In this document: positions 20,971 through 27,938 of the stretch, piece after piece
How positions within the stretch are numbered: position 1 is the first letter of the stretch
Layout of the letters: every line of letters begins with the position of its first letter
DNA from: SIG459 sp045538735
Lineage (GTDB): Bacteria; Bacillota; Clostridia; Oscillospirales; Oscillospiraceae
Direction of reading: 5' to 3'
DNA length: 27,938 bases
Assembly (NCBI GenBank): GCA_045538735.1
Contig: JAZSRY010000015.1
Span: 1 to 27,938 of the forward strand
Notes under the pieces: model-generated
Told to the model about the DNA's origin: nothing
The model's input: only the letters and a program-made list of their open reading frames with translations
Databases searched by the model: none
Program-made: the position numbers and the translations under genes

Positions 20971-22188
20971 ATGAACTTCAACGGCGTTGATTTTGATACT
21001 TATTTCAAGCACTATCCCGATAAGAATGGCTTTTTCGGAAAATATGGCGGATCTTTCGTGTCCCCCGAACTGCAGAAGGCTATGGACGAGATAACCGAAG
21101 CCTATTTCACCATCTGCAAATCCAGAAAGTTCATCGCTGAGCTTCGCCGCATCCGCAAGGAGTTTCAGGGTCGCCCCACCCCCATATCCCATCTTGAGCG
21201 TCTGAGCAACTCCATCGGCAATGTTCAGCTTTACGCAAAGCGCGAGGATCTGAACCATTCCGGAGCCCATAAGCTCAACCACTGCATGGGCGAGGCTCTT
21301 CTTGCAAAGTATATGGGCAAGAAGAGAGTCATAGCCGAAACGGGCGCCGGCCAACACGGCGTTGCCCTTGCCACTGCCGCCGCATATTTCGGCCTCCAGT
21401 GCGATATTTATATGGGCGCTGTTGATATCAAAAAGCAGGCTCCCAACGTTGCCAGAATGAAAATTCTGGGCGCAAATGTCATCGAGGTAACGGAAGGCCT
21501 CCAGACCCTCAAAGAGGCCGTTGATGCCGCCTTTGATGCCTATGCCAAGGATTATAAGGACTCTATCTACTGCATTGGCTCTGTCCTAGGCCCCCATCCC
21601 TTCCCCCTGATGGTCAGAGATTTCCAGAGCATCGTGGGCATAGAGGCAAGAGAGCAGTTCACCACCATGACGGGCGAACTTCCTGATGCGGTTGTTGCCT
21701 GCGTGGGCGGCGGAAGCAATGCGGCCGGTATGTTCGCAGGCTTCCTCAATGACCCCGTGGATATCTACGGCGTTGAACCTCTGGGCCGGGGCCCCAAGCT
21801 TGGCGACCACGCCGCCAGCCTGCAGTACGGCACCGAGGGCATTATGCATGGCTTCAACTCCATTATGCTCAAGGACGAAAACGGCGAGCCCGCTCCCGTC
21901 TACTCCGTTGCCAGCGGTCTGGATTATCCCTCCTCCGGTCCCGAACATGCTTTCCTCCACGAACTGGGCAGAGTTAAATATGACGTTGTGGACGATGAAG
22001 AGACCATCGACGCTTTCTATAAGCTTGCCCGCATGGAGGGCATCATCCCCGCCATCGAGAGCGCCCACGCCGTTGCCTTCGCCATGCGCCTTGCCAAGGA
22101 AATGGATCACGGCTCCATCCTCATCAATCTCTCCGGCCGTGGAGACAAGGACATGGACTATATCATCGAAAACTACGGCATAAGATAA
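20971..22188 (+). CDS. trpB: Tryptophan synthase beta subunit, standalone
   Basis: The PLP enzyme condenses indole with serine to give tryptophan. At 405 residues it has the length of the TrpB1 type. The PLP lysine is Lys101 in HSGAHKLNH (most TrpB have H(T/S)G(A/S)HKxNN, so the second Asn is His here). Glu123 lies in the intact ETGAGQHG loop. GGGSN (246-250) binds the PLP phosphate, and SGRGDKD lies near the C-terminus. AAGGAG lies upstream of the ATG. No trpA or other trp gene is adjacent, and the gene has its own tRNA-Trp T-box and terminator. This suggests use of free indole, or a trpA elsewhere. TrpB2-type is less likely on length and motifs. Confidence 0.95.
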   Translation: MNFNGVDFDTYFKHYPDKNGFFGKYGGSFVSPELQKAMDEITEAYFTICKSRKFIAELRRIRKEFQGRPTPISHLERLSNSIGNVQLYAKREDLNHSGAHKLNHCMGEALLAKYMGKKRVIAETGAGQHGVALATAAAYFGLQCDIYMGAVDIKKQAPNVARMKILGANVIEVTEGLQTLKEAVDAAFDAYAKDYKDSIYCIGSVLGPHPFPLMVRDFQSIVGIEAREQFTTMTGELPDAVVACVGGGSNAAGMFAGFLNDPVDIYGVEPLGRGPKLGDHAASLQYGTEGIMHGFNSIMLKDENGEPAPVYSVASGLDYPSSGPEHAFLHELGRVKYDVVDDEETIDAFYKLARMEGIIPAIESAHAVAFAMRLAKEMDHGSILINLSGRGDKDMDYIIENYGIR

Positions 22189-22203
22189 ATGCGAAATCAA
22201 AGA

Positions 22204-22233
22204 AAGCGCATCTTCCGCAAGGAAGATGCGCTT
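22204..22233 (+). terminator. Stem-loop after trpB
   Basis: Perfect 13-bp arms aagcgcatcttcc (22204-22216) and ggaagatgcgctt (22221-22233) with a GCAA tetraloop, 15 bp after the stop. The T-run is poor, so it may protect the 3' end as well as terminate. Confidence 0.75.
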
Positions 22234-22299
22234 AGTGCTTTAATGTCGGTTTGTCGAGCTTTCTGAAGAGTAGCTTATCTCGGCATGATACTTTGAATG

Positions 22300-23358
22300 T
22301 TATGCACCGTTTTCGACAGAGAACGGGACTTCGGATGTCGCAACATGATCATAGAAAGAGTAACAAGGTCCGCCAAGCTCCATGTAGTAATAAACCCGTA
22401 CCTGTCTGATATTAAGCAGAAAATCCAGTCTGTCAAGGTTTTGTGCCTCGGCGGGAAGGTCGGATGCCCTGATTAAGATGTTGCCGCTGTGAGCATAGGA
22501 ATCGTTACTGTCCATGTTCTGCTGCCCGGTAGGACCGAGGTCTGTGCCGTCTGCCATCTTTATGTGATCCCCAACGTAAACGATACTCTGAACAACTCCT
22601 AGATGACCGGTTTCCCGCAATGTTTTCCATGCCGCCTCATATTCTTTGGGGCTCAAGTTATTTTCCAGCCACCAGTCGAATTCAATTGCGCTCAAATGGC
22701 GAAAATCGCATTCTTTGGCGTAATCTGTGCGATTATTAATATAAAGGTCATAGATATCCTGCATCATACCTTCTTCAAGCAGAACATCAAGATCGTCATT
22801 TCCCGTGACATCCGAAAAAAAGGCTACATTAGTGATTTTTTTCATCAGCTCATCGTCCGGCTCATAACCGACAACTATGTCAGGAACATTTTCATAAAGA
22901 TTAACACCGATAAGCAGAGTTTCCCCATTATAATATCTCTCGGAGAGCGTGACGGAACTGTCATCAAACTCCGGAAGAGTTGCTTTTTCCGCTTGGGGCT
23001 GCACTTCATTCATATACTGCTCTGCGGCTTCATAGAGTTCTGCCTGCTCCTGATTATAGGCGGCATATTGATCTTCCATCTCCGCAAACTCAGGAGAGGT
23101 AAAGTTTCCTCCGGATAACCGATTCTGCCAATACTGCATTTCTTTGTTGAACATCGGAGCAAGCCATCCTGCAGCAAAGGCTGTGACTCCAAGCGCAAAA
23201 ACCAGCACTGCAGCAAGCGCAAGTATAATAATCTTTTTTTTCTTCATATGAACGATCCTTTCCGGGTCTTGTATGGCAACGGGACGAAAGACCGCTGCTT
23301 CGCTGATATAATTATCAGCCAGACCGTTCAGCATCAAAGTGATCGTTTCCCGATTCAT
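22300..23358 (-). CDS. Membrane-bound anti-sigma factor-like protein
   Basis: This 352-residue protein starts with a short cytoplasmic segment (residues 1-38, MNRETITLMLNGLADNYISEAA), followed by basic residues KKKK, a single membrane helix (about 42-66) and a large outer domain. A polar helical region with coiled-coil character (about 88-125) precedes the globular tail. This is the layout of Firmicute ECF anti-sigma factors, in which the short inner segment holds the sigma factor. Its ATG overlaps the sigma gene's TGA (ATGA at 23355-23358), so the two are translationally coupled. The outer domain is not one I can name. Base composition is more AT-rich than that of the neighbouring genes. Confidence 0.8.
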   Translation of the reverse strand: MNRETITLMLNGLADNYISEAAVFRPVAIQDPERIVHMKKKKIIILALAAVLVFALGVTAFAAGWLAPMFNKEMQYWQNRLSGGNFTSPEFAEMEDQYAAYNQEQAELYEAAEQYMNEVQPQAEKATLPEFDDSSVTLSERYYNGETLLIGVNLYENVPDIVVGYEPDDELMKKITNVAFFSDVTGNDDLDVLLEEGMMQDIYDLYINNRTDYAKECDFRHLSAIEFDWWLENNLSPKEYEAAWKTLRETGHLGVVQSIVYVGDHIKMADGTDLGPTGQQNMDSNDSYAHSGNILIRASDLPAEAQNLDRLDFLLNIRQVRVYYYMELGGPCYSFYDHVATSEVPFSVENGA

Positions 23359-23912
23359 ACAAGAAATCCCTCCTTTTCAAGATAAAGTCTGAGTTTTTCT
23401 CTTATACGGAAAAGGCGGACAGTCACACTGTTGGCAGTTGAATGTGCCATTTTGGCAATGTCCTGAACTGGATCCGAATACCAGTAACGGCGTGTAAAAA
23501 TAAATCTGTCGGAATAATTCAAAGTAGCAATAAAGCCGTTGATTGCAGCCGCGAGTTCACTTGCCTCGTAAGATTTTTCCACGCTGCCGTTATCGGATAG
23601 ATATTCTTCCAATTCATCAAGCGCGAGGTCATAATGGCTGTTTCGCTTCTTCGCTGTGTTGCTGTGATACTTGGTTGTTGCAAGATTGCGCGCGATCTTG
23701 CAGACAAATGTCCGCAGCGGTGACGGCCAATGAGGTGGAATGGCGTTCCATGTGCCGAGGTATGTATCGTTTACACATTCTTCGGCATCCTGCTCGTTAC
23801 CGAGAATATTCCTCGCCACTTTTGCAATAGCATTGCCGTGGCTTTTGGCAAGTTCATCGATAGCCTGTTCTGAGCGCTCAAAAAACAGGCTGATAATCTC
23901 TGCGTCTGTCAT
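23355..23912 (-). CDS. ECF-type RNA polymerase sigma factor
   Basis: This 185-residue protein has sigma region 2 (about residues 10-75: RNILGNEQDAEECVNDTYLGTWNAIPP, with the D-AEE-V-D-xxW pattern of core binding and -10 recognition) and region 4 (about 125-178: FIFTRRYWYSDPVQDIAKMAHSTANSVTVRLFRIREKLRLYL, the HTH for the -35 element). AAAGAGGTG precedes the ATG. The following gene is its likely membrane anti-sigma, so activity would be released by an envelope signal. Target promoters are unknown, and the own-gene promoter could not be assigned securely. Confidence 0.92.
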   Translation of the reverse strand: MTDAEIISLFFERSEQAIDELAKSHGNAIAKVARNILGNEQDAEECVNDTYLGTWNAIPPHWPSPLRTFVCKIARNLATTKYHSNTAKKRNSHYDLALDELEEYLSDNGSVEKSYEASELAAAINGFIATLNYSDRFIFTRRYWYSDPVQDIAKMAHSTANSVTVRLFRIREKLRLYLEKEGFLV

Positions 23913-23992
23913 AAGCTGTCACCTCTTTCCGTTTCACTTATATACTACGGATTCAAGTGGGGATATTAACAAGAATAAAACATTTTTGTATC

Positions 23993-24024
23993 AAAACAAA
24001 AAACCTCCCTCTGACGAGGGAGGT
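23993..24024 (-). terminator. Terminator after the flavodoxin-like gene at 24092
   Basis: Perfect arms acctccctc (24003-24011) and gagggaggt (24016-24024) with a TGAC loop. On the minus strand a run of T (TTTTTTGTTTTG) follows. It is also the first half of the composite repeat at 24002-24056. Confidence 0.88.
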
Positions 24025-24056
24025 GGATTCGCCGAAGGCGAAGACGAAGGGAGAGA
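24002..24056. repeat. Composite two-hairpin intergenic element
   Basis: Two perfect hairpins are adjacent: cctccctc-TGAC-gagggagg (24004-24023) and ttcgcc-gaa-ggcgaa (24028-24042). They are followed by gacgaagggagaga, which partly repeats the first arm. This layout resembles dispersed intergenic elements I remember from gut Clostridia, but only one copy is in this window. Confidence 0.5.
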
Positions 24057-24069
24057 AACGGCGGACTAC

Positions 24070-24093
24070 GATGCACAAATGCCCTTGTGCATC
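24070..24093. repeat. Hairpin at the end of the flavodoxin-like gene
   Basis: Perfect 9-bp arms gatgcacaa (24070-24078) and ttgtgcatc (24085-24093) with a 6-nt loop overlap the stop codon of the gene at 24092. No T-run follows directly. Confidence 0.6.
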
Positions 24094-24655
24094 AATCAAA
24101 CAGCATCTTGCCAGCCAGGGCGACCTTTTCAAGAAGAGCGGGGCTTTCCTTCACTGCGCCTATTTCGTTGGCGAGGGTGCAGACGATGGTCTCCTTCACG
24201 TTGAGACCCATGGCGCTGAGGGCAACATTGTTGCGGTCGATACCAACGCGGAATTCGTCGGGGAAGGGAGAACCCTGAGAATAGATGGCAACGGTGTCCT
24301 TTTGGGGGATGCGGAGGGTGTACTGTCCGTTTTCTCCTGCAAGGAGGATGTAGCCGCGGTGTATGAAAGTGGTGACGGCGCTGCAGGCGGTGCCGAAAAA
24401 TACGGGTATGGAGATGACCACCTTGTCGGCGTCGGTGATGGCATCGAGAAGGGCGAGAAAATCGTCCTTATGTACGCAGACATTGCCGTTGCGGCGGCAG
24501 ACGAAGCAGCCCTTGCAGTGGGCTATTTTCATATCGGCAAGATAGAACTTTTTGATTTCAATATCCTCGGGAATGGCAGAGAGAAGCACATCGGTGAGAT
24601 GGGCGGAGTTTCCGTTTTTTCTGTGGCTTCCATAGATGGCTACAACTTTTTTCAT
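24092..24655 (-). CDS. Flavodoxin-fold reductase, iron-sulfur-flavoprotein-like
   Basis: This 187-residue cytoplasmic protein has an NADPH-dependent FMN-reductase/flavodoxin fold, with the flavin phosphate loop GSHRKNGNSAHL at residues 9-20. Cys47, Cys50, Cys53 and Cys60 follow the CX2CX2CX6C pattern of iron-sulfur flavoproteins, so it may bind 4Fe-4S and pass single electrons. AAAGGAGG precedes the start, a promoter lies at 24685-24714, and it has its own terminator, so it is a one-gene unit. It differs from the larger zinc-ribbon flavoprotein at 13376. Physiological role and substrate are unknown. Confidence 0.87.
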   Translation of the reverse strand: MKKVVAIYGSHRKNGNSAHLTDVLLSAIPEDIEIKKFYLADMKIAHCKGCFVCRRNGNVCVHKDDFLALLDAITDADKVVISIPVFFGTACSAVTTFIHRGYILLAGENGQYTLRIPQKDTVAIYSQGSPFPDEFRVGIDRNNVALSAMGLNVKETIVCTLANEIGAVKESPALLEKVALAGKMLFD

Positions 24656-24684
24656 GTTCGCGGCCTCCTTTTTTCTTTGGGGAT

Positions 24685-24714
24685 ATTATATCATTAAGAA
24701 TGAGGAAAAATCAA
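24685..24714 (-). promoter_or_regulatory. Sigma-A promoter of the flavodoxin-like gene
   Basis: On the minus strand TTGATT (24709-24714) and perfect TATAAT (24685-24690) are separated by 18 bp. A plus-strand TATAAT at 24746-24751, with only a weak -35, likely serves nadE, so this is a divergent promoter region. Confidence 0.7.
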
Positions 24715-24785
24715 TTTTTCTGTTCCAAAATTACTGACTTTGCGTTATAATATAGCTGTGAAAATTTGAGCATAGGGGCGAGACT

Positions 24786-25514
24786 ATGAGAGATTATAAA
24801 CAGGAATTTGAAAAGCGCGTGGAATTCATCCGCGGTCTTGTTGAGCAAAGCCATACGAACGGCATAATATTCGGCAACAGCGGCGGCAAGGACTGCGCCC
24901 TTGTGGGCATACTCTGCAAAGCCGCCTGCGAGAATACCGTGGGCGTTATAATGCCCTGCGCCAGCAAGCGCAACTTTGGCTCCGACTATGAGGACGGAAT
25001 GGCTGTTGCGGAAAAATACGGCATCGAGACCCGCGTTGTTGACCTCACCGCTGTCCGCGAGGCTGAGCTTGCCGCCCTTGCCTCTGTAACGGAGATGACT
25101 CCCGCCTCCACCGCAAATATTGCTCCCCGCCTTCGTATGACCACTCTCTATTCCATCGGCGGCAGCGAGAATCTGCTTGTTGCGGGAACGGGCAACCGCA
25201 GCGAGCGCTATATGGGCTATTTCACCAAGTGGGGCGACGGCGCCTTCGACTTTGACCCCATCGCGGATTTGACCGTCACCGAGGTTTATGAATTCCTCGA
25301 ATATCTGGATGCTCCCCGCTCCATAATTGAGAAAGCCCCCTCTGCAGGCCTTTTCGAGGGACAGACCGATGAACAGGAAATGGGCGTCACCTATAAGGCA
25401 ATCGACGAATATCTCCTTACGGGCAAGGCAGAGGAGAAGGATAAGGCTATTATAGACCGCTATCACTCCCGCTCCGCCCATAAGCTTGTGCCTCCCGTTA
25501 TTTACGGAAATTGA
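24786..25514 (+). CDS. nadE: NH3-dependent NAD+ synthetase
   Basis: The enzyme makes NAD+ from deamido-NAD, ATP and ammonia, the last step of NAD synthesis. Its 242 residues contain only the PP-loop ATP pyrophosphatase domain: FGNSGGKDCALV (29-40), where most relatives have SGG.DS, VAGTGNRSERYMGYFTKWGDG for the NaAD site, and PSAGLFEGQTDEQEMG near the C-terminus. It lacks the glutaminase domain of the larger NadE type, so it uses free ammonia. The ribosome site (GGGGCGAG) is weak. TATAAT lies at 24746-24751. The sequence family is firm. Confidence 0.93.
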   Translation: MRDYKQEFEKRVEFIRGLVEQSHTNGIIFGNSGGKDCALVGILCKAACENTVGVIMPCASKRNFGSDYEDGMAVAEKYGIETRVVDLTAVREAELAALASVTEMTPASTANIAPRLRMTTLYSIGGSENLLVAGTGNRSERYMGYFTKWGDGAFDFDPIADLTVTEVYEFLEYLDAPRSIIEKAPSAGLFEGQTDEQEMGVTYKAIDEYLLTGKAEEKDKAIIDRYHSRSAHKLVPPVIYGN

Positions 25515-25534
25515 AATTTTTTCTCAAAAAAATA

Positions 25535-25563
25535 TTGTCAGAGAAAAATAATGGTTGTATAAT
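25535..25563 (+). promoter_or_regulatory. Sigma-A promoter of the GMP synthase gene
   Basis: TTGTCA (25535-25540) and perfect TATAAT (25558-25563) are separated by 17 bp. The 36-nt leader is too short for a purine riboswitch. Confidence 0.8.
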
Positions 25564-25604
25564 TTATTTTCGTTGAAACAAATCTTTTTTGGAGGGATAA
25601 ATAT

Positions 25605-26603
25605 ATGTCTAATCTACGTCCCGAAAGCATGGAGCGCATCACAACCCCCGCTCTGGCTGAGGCTTTTATTGAAGAACAGGTAGCTGCCGTCCGCCAGCAG
25701 GTGGGCGATAAGAAGGTTCTGCTGGCTCTCAGCGGCGGTGTTGACTCTTCCGTCGTTGCCGCTCTGCTTATCAAGGCCATCGGTAAGCAGCTTGTCTGCG
25801 TTCACGTCAACCACGGTCTTATGCGCAAGAACGAGTCTGAAAGCGTTATCAAAACCTTCAGAGAAGGTCTTGATGCCAACCTGATTTATGTAGATGCAAC
25901 CGACCATTTCCTTGGCCTGCTGGCAGGTGTTTCCGATCCCGAGAGCAAGCGCAAGATTATCGGCAAGGAATTCATCACCGTATTCGCAGAGGAAGCCCGC
26001 AAGCTGGAGGGCATTTCCTTCCTGGCTCAGGGTACCATTTATCCCGACATTCTGGAGTCCATCAAGGCTGCCGAGGGTAAGAAGGCCGTTAAGTCCCATC
26101 ATAACGTGGGCGGTCTCCCCGAGGATCTGCAGTTTGAACTGGTTGAGCCCATCAAGCTGCTCTTCAAGGACGAAGTCCGCGTTGTGGGCGAAGCTCTCGG
26201 TCTGCCCCACGCCATGGTCTACCGTCAGCCCTTCCCCGGCCCCGGTCTTGGCGTACGCTGCCTTGGCGCAATCACCCGTGACCGTCTCCACGCTCTTCGG
26301 GAAGCTGATGCCATCCTCCGCGAGGAGTTCGACCTCTGCGGCCTGAACGAAAAGGTATGGCAGTATTTCATCGCTGTTCCCGATATCAAGAGCGTCGGCG
26401 TCAAGGACGAAAGCCGCTATGAAGGCTGGCCCGCCATCATCCGCGCCGTCAACACCAAGGATGCAATGAGCGCCACCATCGAGGAAATCCCCTACGAGAT
26501 TCTCCACAAGATAACCTACCGCATCACCCACGAGGTTGAAGGCATCAACCGCGTCCTTCTGGATCTCACGCCTAAGCCCATCGGAACAATAGAGTGGGAA
26601 TAA
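25605..26603 (+). CDS. guaA: GMP synthase, ATP-pyrophosphatase subunit only (no glutaminase domain)
   Basis: The enzyme converts XMP to GMP using ATP and ammonia. The PP-loop ALSGGVDSSVVAALL (41-55) is followed by the family signatures VNHGLMRKNE and EFITVFAEEA...AQGTIYPDILES. The C-terminal dimerisation domain contains FPGPGLGVRCLGAI and ends DLTPKPIGTIEWE, as in GuaA. The start has GGAGGG 7 nt upstream and nothing like the usual N-terminal class-I glutamine amidotransferase (about 190 residues) precedes it. The 332-residue length matches the archaeal-type GuaAb subunit rather than the fused bacterial protein of about 510-525 residues. A separate glutaminase subunit may be encoded elsewhere. 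Transcribed alone. Confidence 0.94.
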   Translation: MSNLRPESMERITTPALAEAFIEEQVAAVRQQVGDKKVLLALSGGVDSSVVAALLIKAIGKQLVCVHVNHGLMRKNESESVIKTFREGLDANLIYVDATDHFLGLLAGVSDPESKRKIIGKEFITVFAEEARKLEGISFLAQGTIYPDILESIKAAEGKKAVKSHHNVGGLPEDLQFELVEPIKLLFKDEVRVVGEALGLPHAMVYRQPFPGPGLGVRCLGAITRDRLHALREADAILREEFDLCGLNEKVWQYFIAVPDIKSVGVKDESRYEGWPAIIRAVNTKDAMSATIEEIPYEILHKITYRITHEVEGINRVLLDLTPKPIGTIEWE

Positions 26604-26693
26604 TAAAGATGTTTCAGCAAAAATGATTTATCCTCTTCGGGGCAATTTACTTTATCCTTTCGCAATTGGATGAATCAAGCAATATAGTAATTT

Positions 26694-26739
26694 TGAAGAC
26701 CTTGTGTCATCGGAAACGATGACCAAGGTCTTCTTTTTT
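26694..26739 (+). terminator. Terminator of the GMP synthase gene
   Basis: gaagaccttg (26695-26704) pairs with caaggtcttc (26724-26733), with an inner tcatcg/cgatga stem around a GAAA tetraloop, then six T. It lies 90 bp past the stop. Confidence 0.92.
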
Positions 26740-26756
26740 GTTGCAATGCTGAAAAA

Positions 26757-26833
26757 TTGCAGGGGCGGCCATTGGCTGTCCGTTAGCGCAGCAAAAATGT
26801 GCAAGCGGACGAGCAATTGATAAGCCCCTACAA
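26757..26833. repeat. Possible dispersed GC-rich intergenic element
   Basis: The segment opens with gcaggggcggccattggctgtcc, where GGCGGCC pairs with GGCTGTC (with G-U), and closes with aagcccctaca, which pairs with the opening aggggc. The outer and inner pairs give a mobile-element-like or hairpin-repeat layout in a GC-rich patch amid AT-rich flanks. No coding content was seen. Confidence 0.4.
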
Positions 26834-26858
26834 ACATATCCTTTTGCAGTTATGGTTA

Positions 26859-27668
26859 CTACCTCTTTTTATTTTGATATTGTTTGGGCGACAGGCCGTA
26901 TTTTCGCTTAAATGCCGAGCTGAAATATGAGGCGGAAGAATAGCCAACCATATTGCCGATTTCTTCAACCGACAGCTTCTTTTCAAGCAGCAGATTTACG
27001 GCGTGCAGCATACGAATATTGTTTCGATATTCCAGAGGCGTGCTGCCCACAATTCTTTCAAACACTCTGAGGAAGTGGTATTTGCTCATATTACACAGGT
27101 TAGCGTAATCGTGCAGGGTAAGATTACTGCTATAATCACGGTTCATATGCTGAATAGCTGTTGCGATGCGCTCAAGATTTTCTCTTTCGGGATGGTTATC
27201 GCAAGCAATGGCACGGTCCAATAAAGTCAGAAGCGACAGCAATTTATAAATGCAAAGCTTTTCAAAAAACGGTTGCTTTCGCGTGGCTTCGTCAATCAGC
27301 TCTTCAAATATATCGCACACCTTACGGTTAAGAGGCAGATCATAAAGCGTAGATGTGTCAAGCGCGATATCGGCAGGCAGCGAGGAACAACTGAAATGCA
27401 CATAATAAAACTCGGCAGTCTTGTTGCCGGTGTATATGTGATGCTGTTTTTCGCCGGGGGCAAACAGGATAAACGAACCGCTTTTTCCTGTTTTAACACC
27501 ATCAAGATAAAAGGTTTCGCTTTCCTTCGCAATATAAAACAGCAGCCAGTCTTTCCGTCCGTTTGGGCGGTATATTTCACGGCCCTGTTTTGCAAATATA
27601 TGGCCGCAACTAACAAAGCGCATTCCGCAGACCTGTTCTTTTTGGTCTGCATAAGCAGTTATTATCAT
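26859..27668 (-). CDS. AraC-family transcriptional regulator
   Basis: This 269-residue protein has an N-terminal cupin sensor (about residues 15-100: YRPNGRKDWLLFYI, GSFILFAPGEKQHHIY) and a C-terminal double HTH (about 170-266). The latter contains LTLHDYANLCNMSKYHFLRVFERIVGSTPLEYRNNIRMLHAVNLL and the signature LSVEEIGNMVGYSSASYFSSAFKRKYGLSPKQYQ. Such cupin-AraC proteins usually sense a sugar or small ligand and control the adjacent gene. It diverges from the start of a dehydrogenase-like gene at 27803, its most likely target. Promoter TTGACG-17-TACAAT lies at 27725-27753. Base composition is more AT-rich than that of guaA. Confidence 0.94.
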   Translation of the reverse strand: MIITAYADQKEQVCGMRFVSCGHIFAKQGREIYRPNGRKDWLLFYIAKESETFYLDGVKTGKSGSFILFAPGEKQHHIYTGNKTAEFYYVHFSCSSLPADIALDTSTLYDLPLNRKVCDIFEELIDEATRKQPFFEKLCIYKLLSLLTLLDRAIACDNHPERENLERIATAIQHMNRDYSSNLTLHDYANLCNMSKYHFLRVFERIVGSTPLEYRNNIRMLHAVNLLLEKKLSVEEIGNMVGYSSASYFSSAFKRKYGLSPKQYQNKKR

Positions 27669-27724
27669 ACAATCACCGCAATATTCCTAAAATTTTTCGC
27701 AATAAATCCTATTGAATTGAGATA

Positions 27725-27753
27725 ATTGTAGCACTAAAATGAAAATACGTCAA
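27725..27753 (-). promoter_or_regulatory. Sigma-A promoter of the araC-type gene
   Basis: On the minus strand TTGACG (27748-27753) and TACAAT (27725-27730) are separated by 17 bp, giving a leader of about 50 nt. Confidence 0.7.
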
Positions 27754-27802
27754 TGGATTGCGGATGTAGTCGAAAATATATGGAATCGGGAAGGGAAAAC
27801 CT

Positions 27803-27938
27803 ATGAAAATCGTAATTACCCCCAGGGGCTTTGCCAAATGCGGACTTGATAATGTGAAAATAATTGAAGACGCAGGCTTTTGCGTGGAATATAACGACAC
27901 GCCACATGCCTATACAAAGGAAGAATTTTACGAAAAAA
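27803..27938 (+). CDS. D-2-hydroxyacid (phosphoglycerate-type) dehydrogenase, N-terminus only
   Basis: Forty-five codons are visible before the window ends: MKIVITPRGFAKCGLDN, then VKIIEDAGFCVEYND. This resembles the start of D-3-phosphoglycerate dehydrogenase-like proteins (PRGF..xG.xxxxxLEaaGfevdYND). AAGGGAAAACCT precedes the ATG at 27803. It is divergent from the AraC regulator across about 130 bp and may be under its control. The catalytic residues lie beyond the edge, so substrate cannot be judged. Confidence 0.75.
   Translation, partial: MKIVITPRGFAKCGLDNVKIIEDAGFCVEYNDTPHAYTKEEFYEK

Noticed and set aside
20566..21357. Minus-strand frame across the T-box leader and start of trpB
   Set aside because: It crosses a riboswitch, a terminator and a conserved gene, and has no domain.
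1..27938. CRISPR array, transposon or prophage
   Set aside because: No regularly spaced repeats, cas, transposase, integrase or phage structural genes were seen on either strand.

Overview
The window looks like chromosomal DNA of an anaerobic Firmicute of class Clostridia, most likely an Oscillospirales-type gut bacterium. The reasons are GGAGG-type ribosome binding sites, textbook sigma-A promoters, a T-box leader, a tungsten-type aldehyde:ferredoxin oxidoreductase, paired MATE exporters and an ECF sigma/anti-sigma pair. No transposase, phage gene, rRNA or CRISPR array was seen. The genus cannot be fixed from this sequence.

Layout, left to right: a truncated XRE regulator (minus strand, cut by the edge) and a tRNA-Pro(UGG); a tripartite tricarboxylate-type transporter operon tctC-tctB-tctA (plus strand); two tandem MgtC/SapB membrane proteins (minus); a minus-strand operon of iron-dependent alcohol dehydrogenase, aldehyde:ferredoxin oxidoreductase (AOR), MoaD/ThiS-like sulfur carrier and an unknown membrane protein, divergent from a LysR regulator; a MATE exporter; a minus-strand operon of bacterial chalcone isomerase, a flavodoxin-fold reductase with a zinc ribbon, and a histidine-rich LVIVD beta-propeller; a URO-D methyltransferase-like protein; a LysR regulator; a benzaldehyde/vanillin-type aldehyde dehydrogenase; and a second MATE exporter. 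Then come trpB behind a tRNA-Trp T-box, an ECF sigma/anti-sigma pair, an iron-sulfur-flavoprotein-like reductase, ammonia-type nadE, a GMP synthase lacking its glutaminase domain, an AraC regulator and the start of a phosphoglycerate-dehydrogenase-like gene cut by the right edge.

The central discovery candidate is positions 10529-20414, read here as a flavonoid/aromatic catabolic island. The 276-residue protein at 14395-15225 closely resembles the Eubacterium ramulus chalcone isomerase as I remember that sequence, and it shares an operon with a candidate flavone-reductase-type flavoprotein and a propeller of unknown function. Around it are enzymes suited to O-demethylation (URO-D), aldehyde oxidation (ALDH), reduction of carboxylates to aldehydes and alcohols (AOR plus Fe-ADH), carboxylate uptake (Tct), two LysR regulators and two MATE pumps. 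The chalcone isomerase call is strong. The linked pathway is inference.

The right third is more housekeeping in character. trpB, nadE and guaA here each encode only the synthase half of an enzyme that usually has a partner domain or subunit supplying indole or ammonia. The sigma/anti-sigma pair and the AraC end are more AT-rich than their surroundings and may have been acquired separately.
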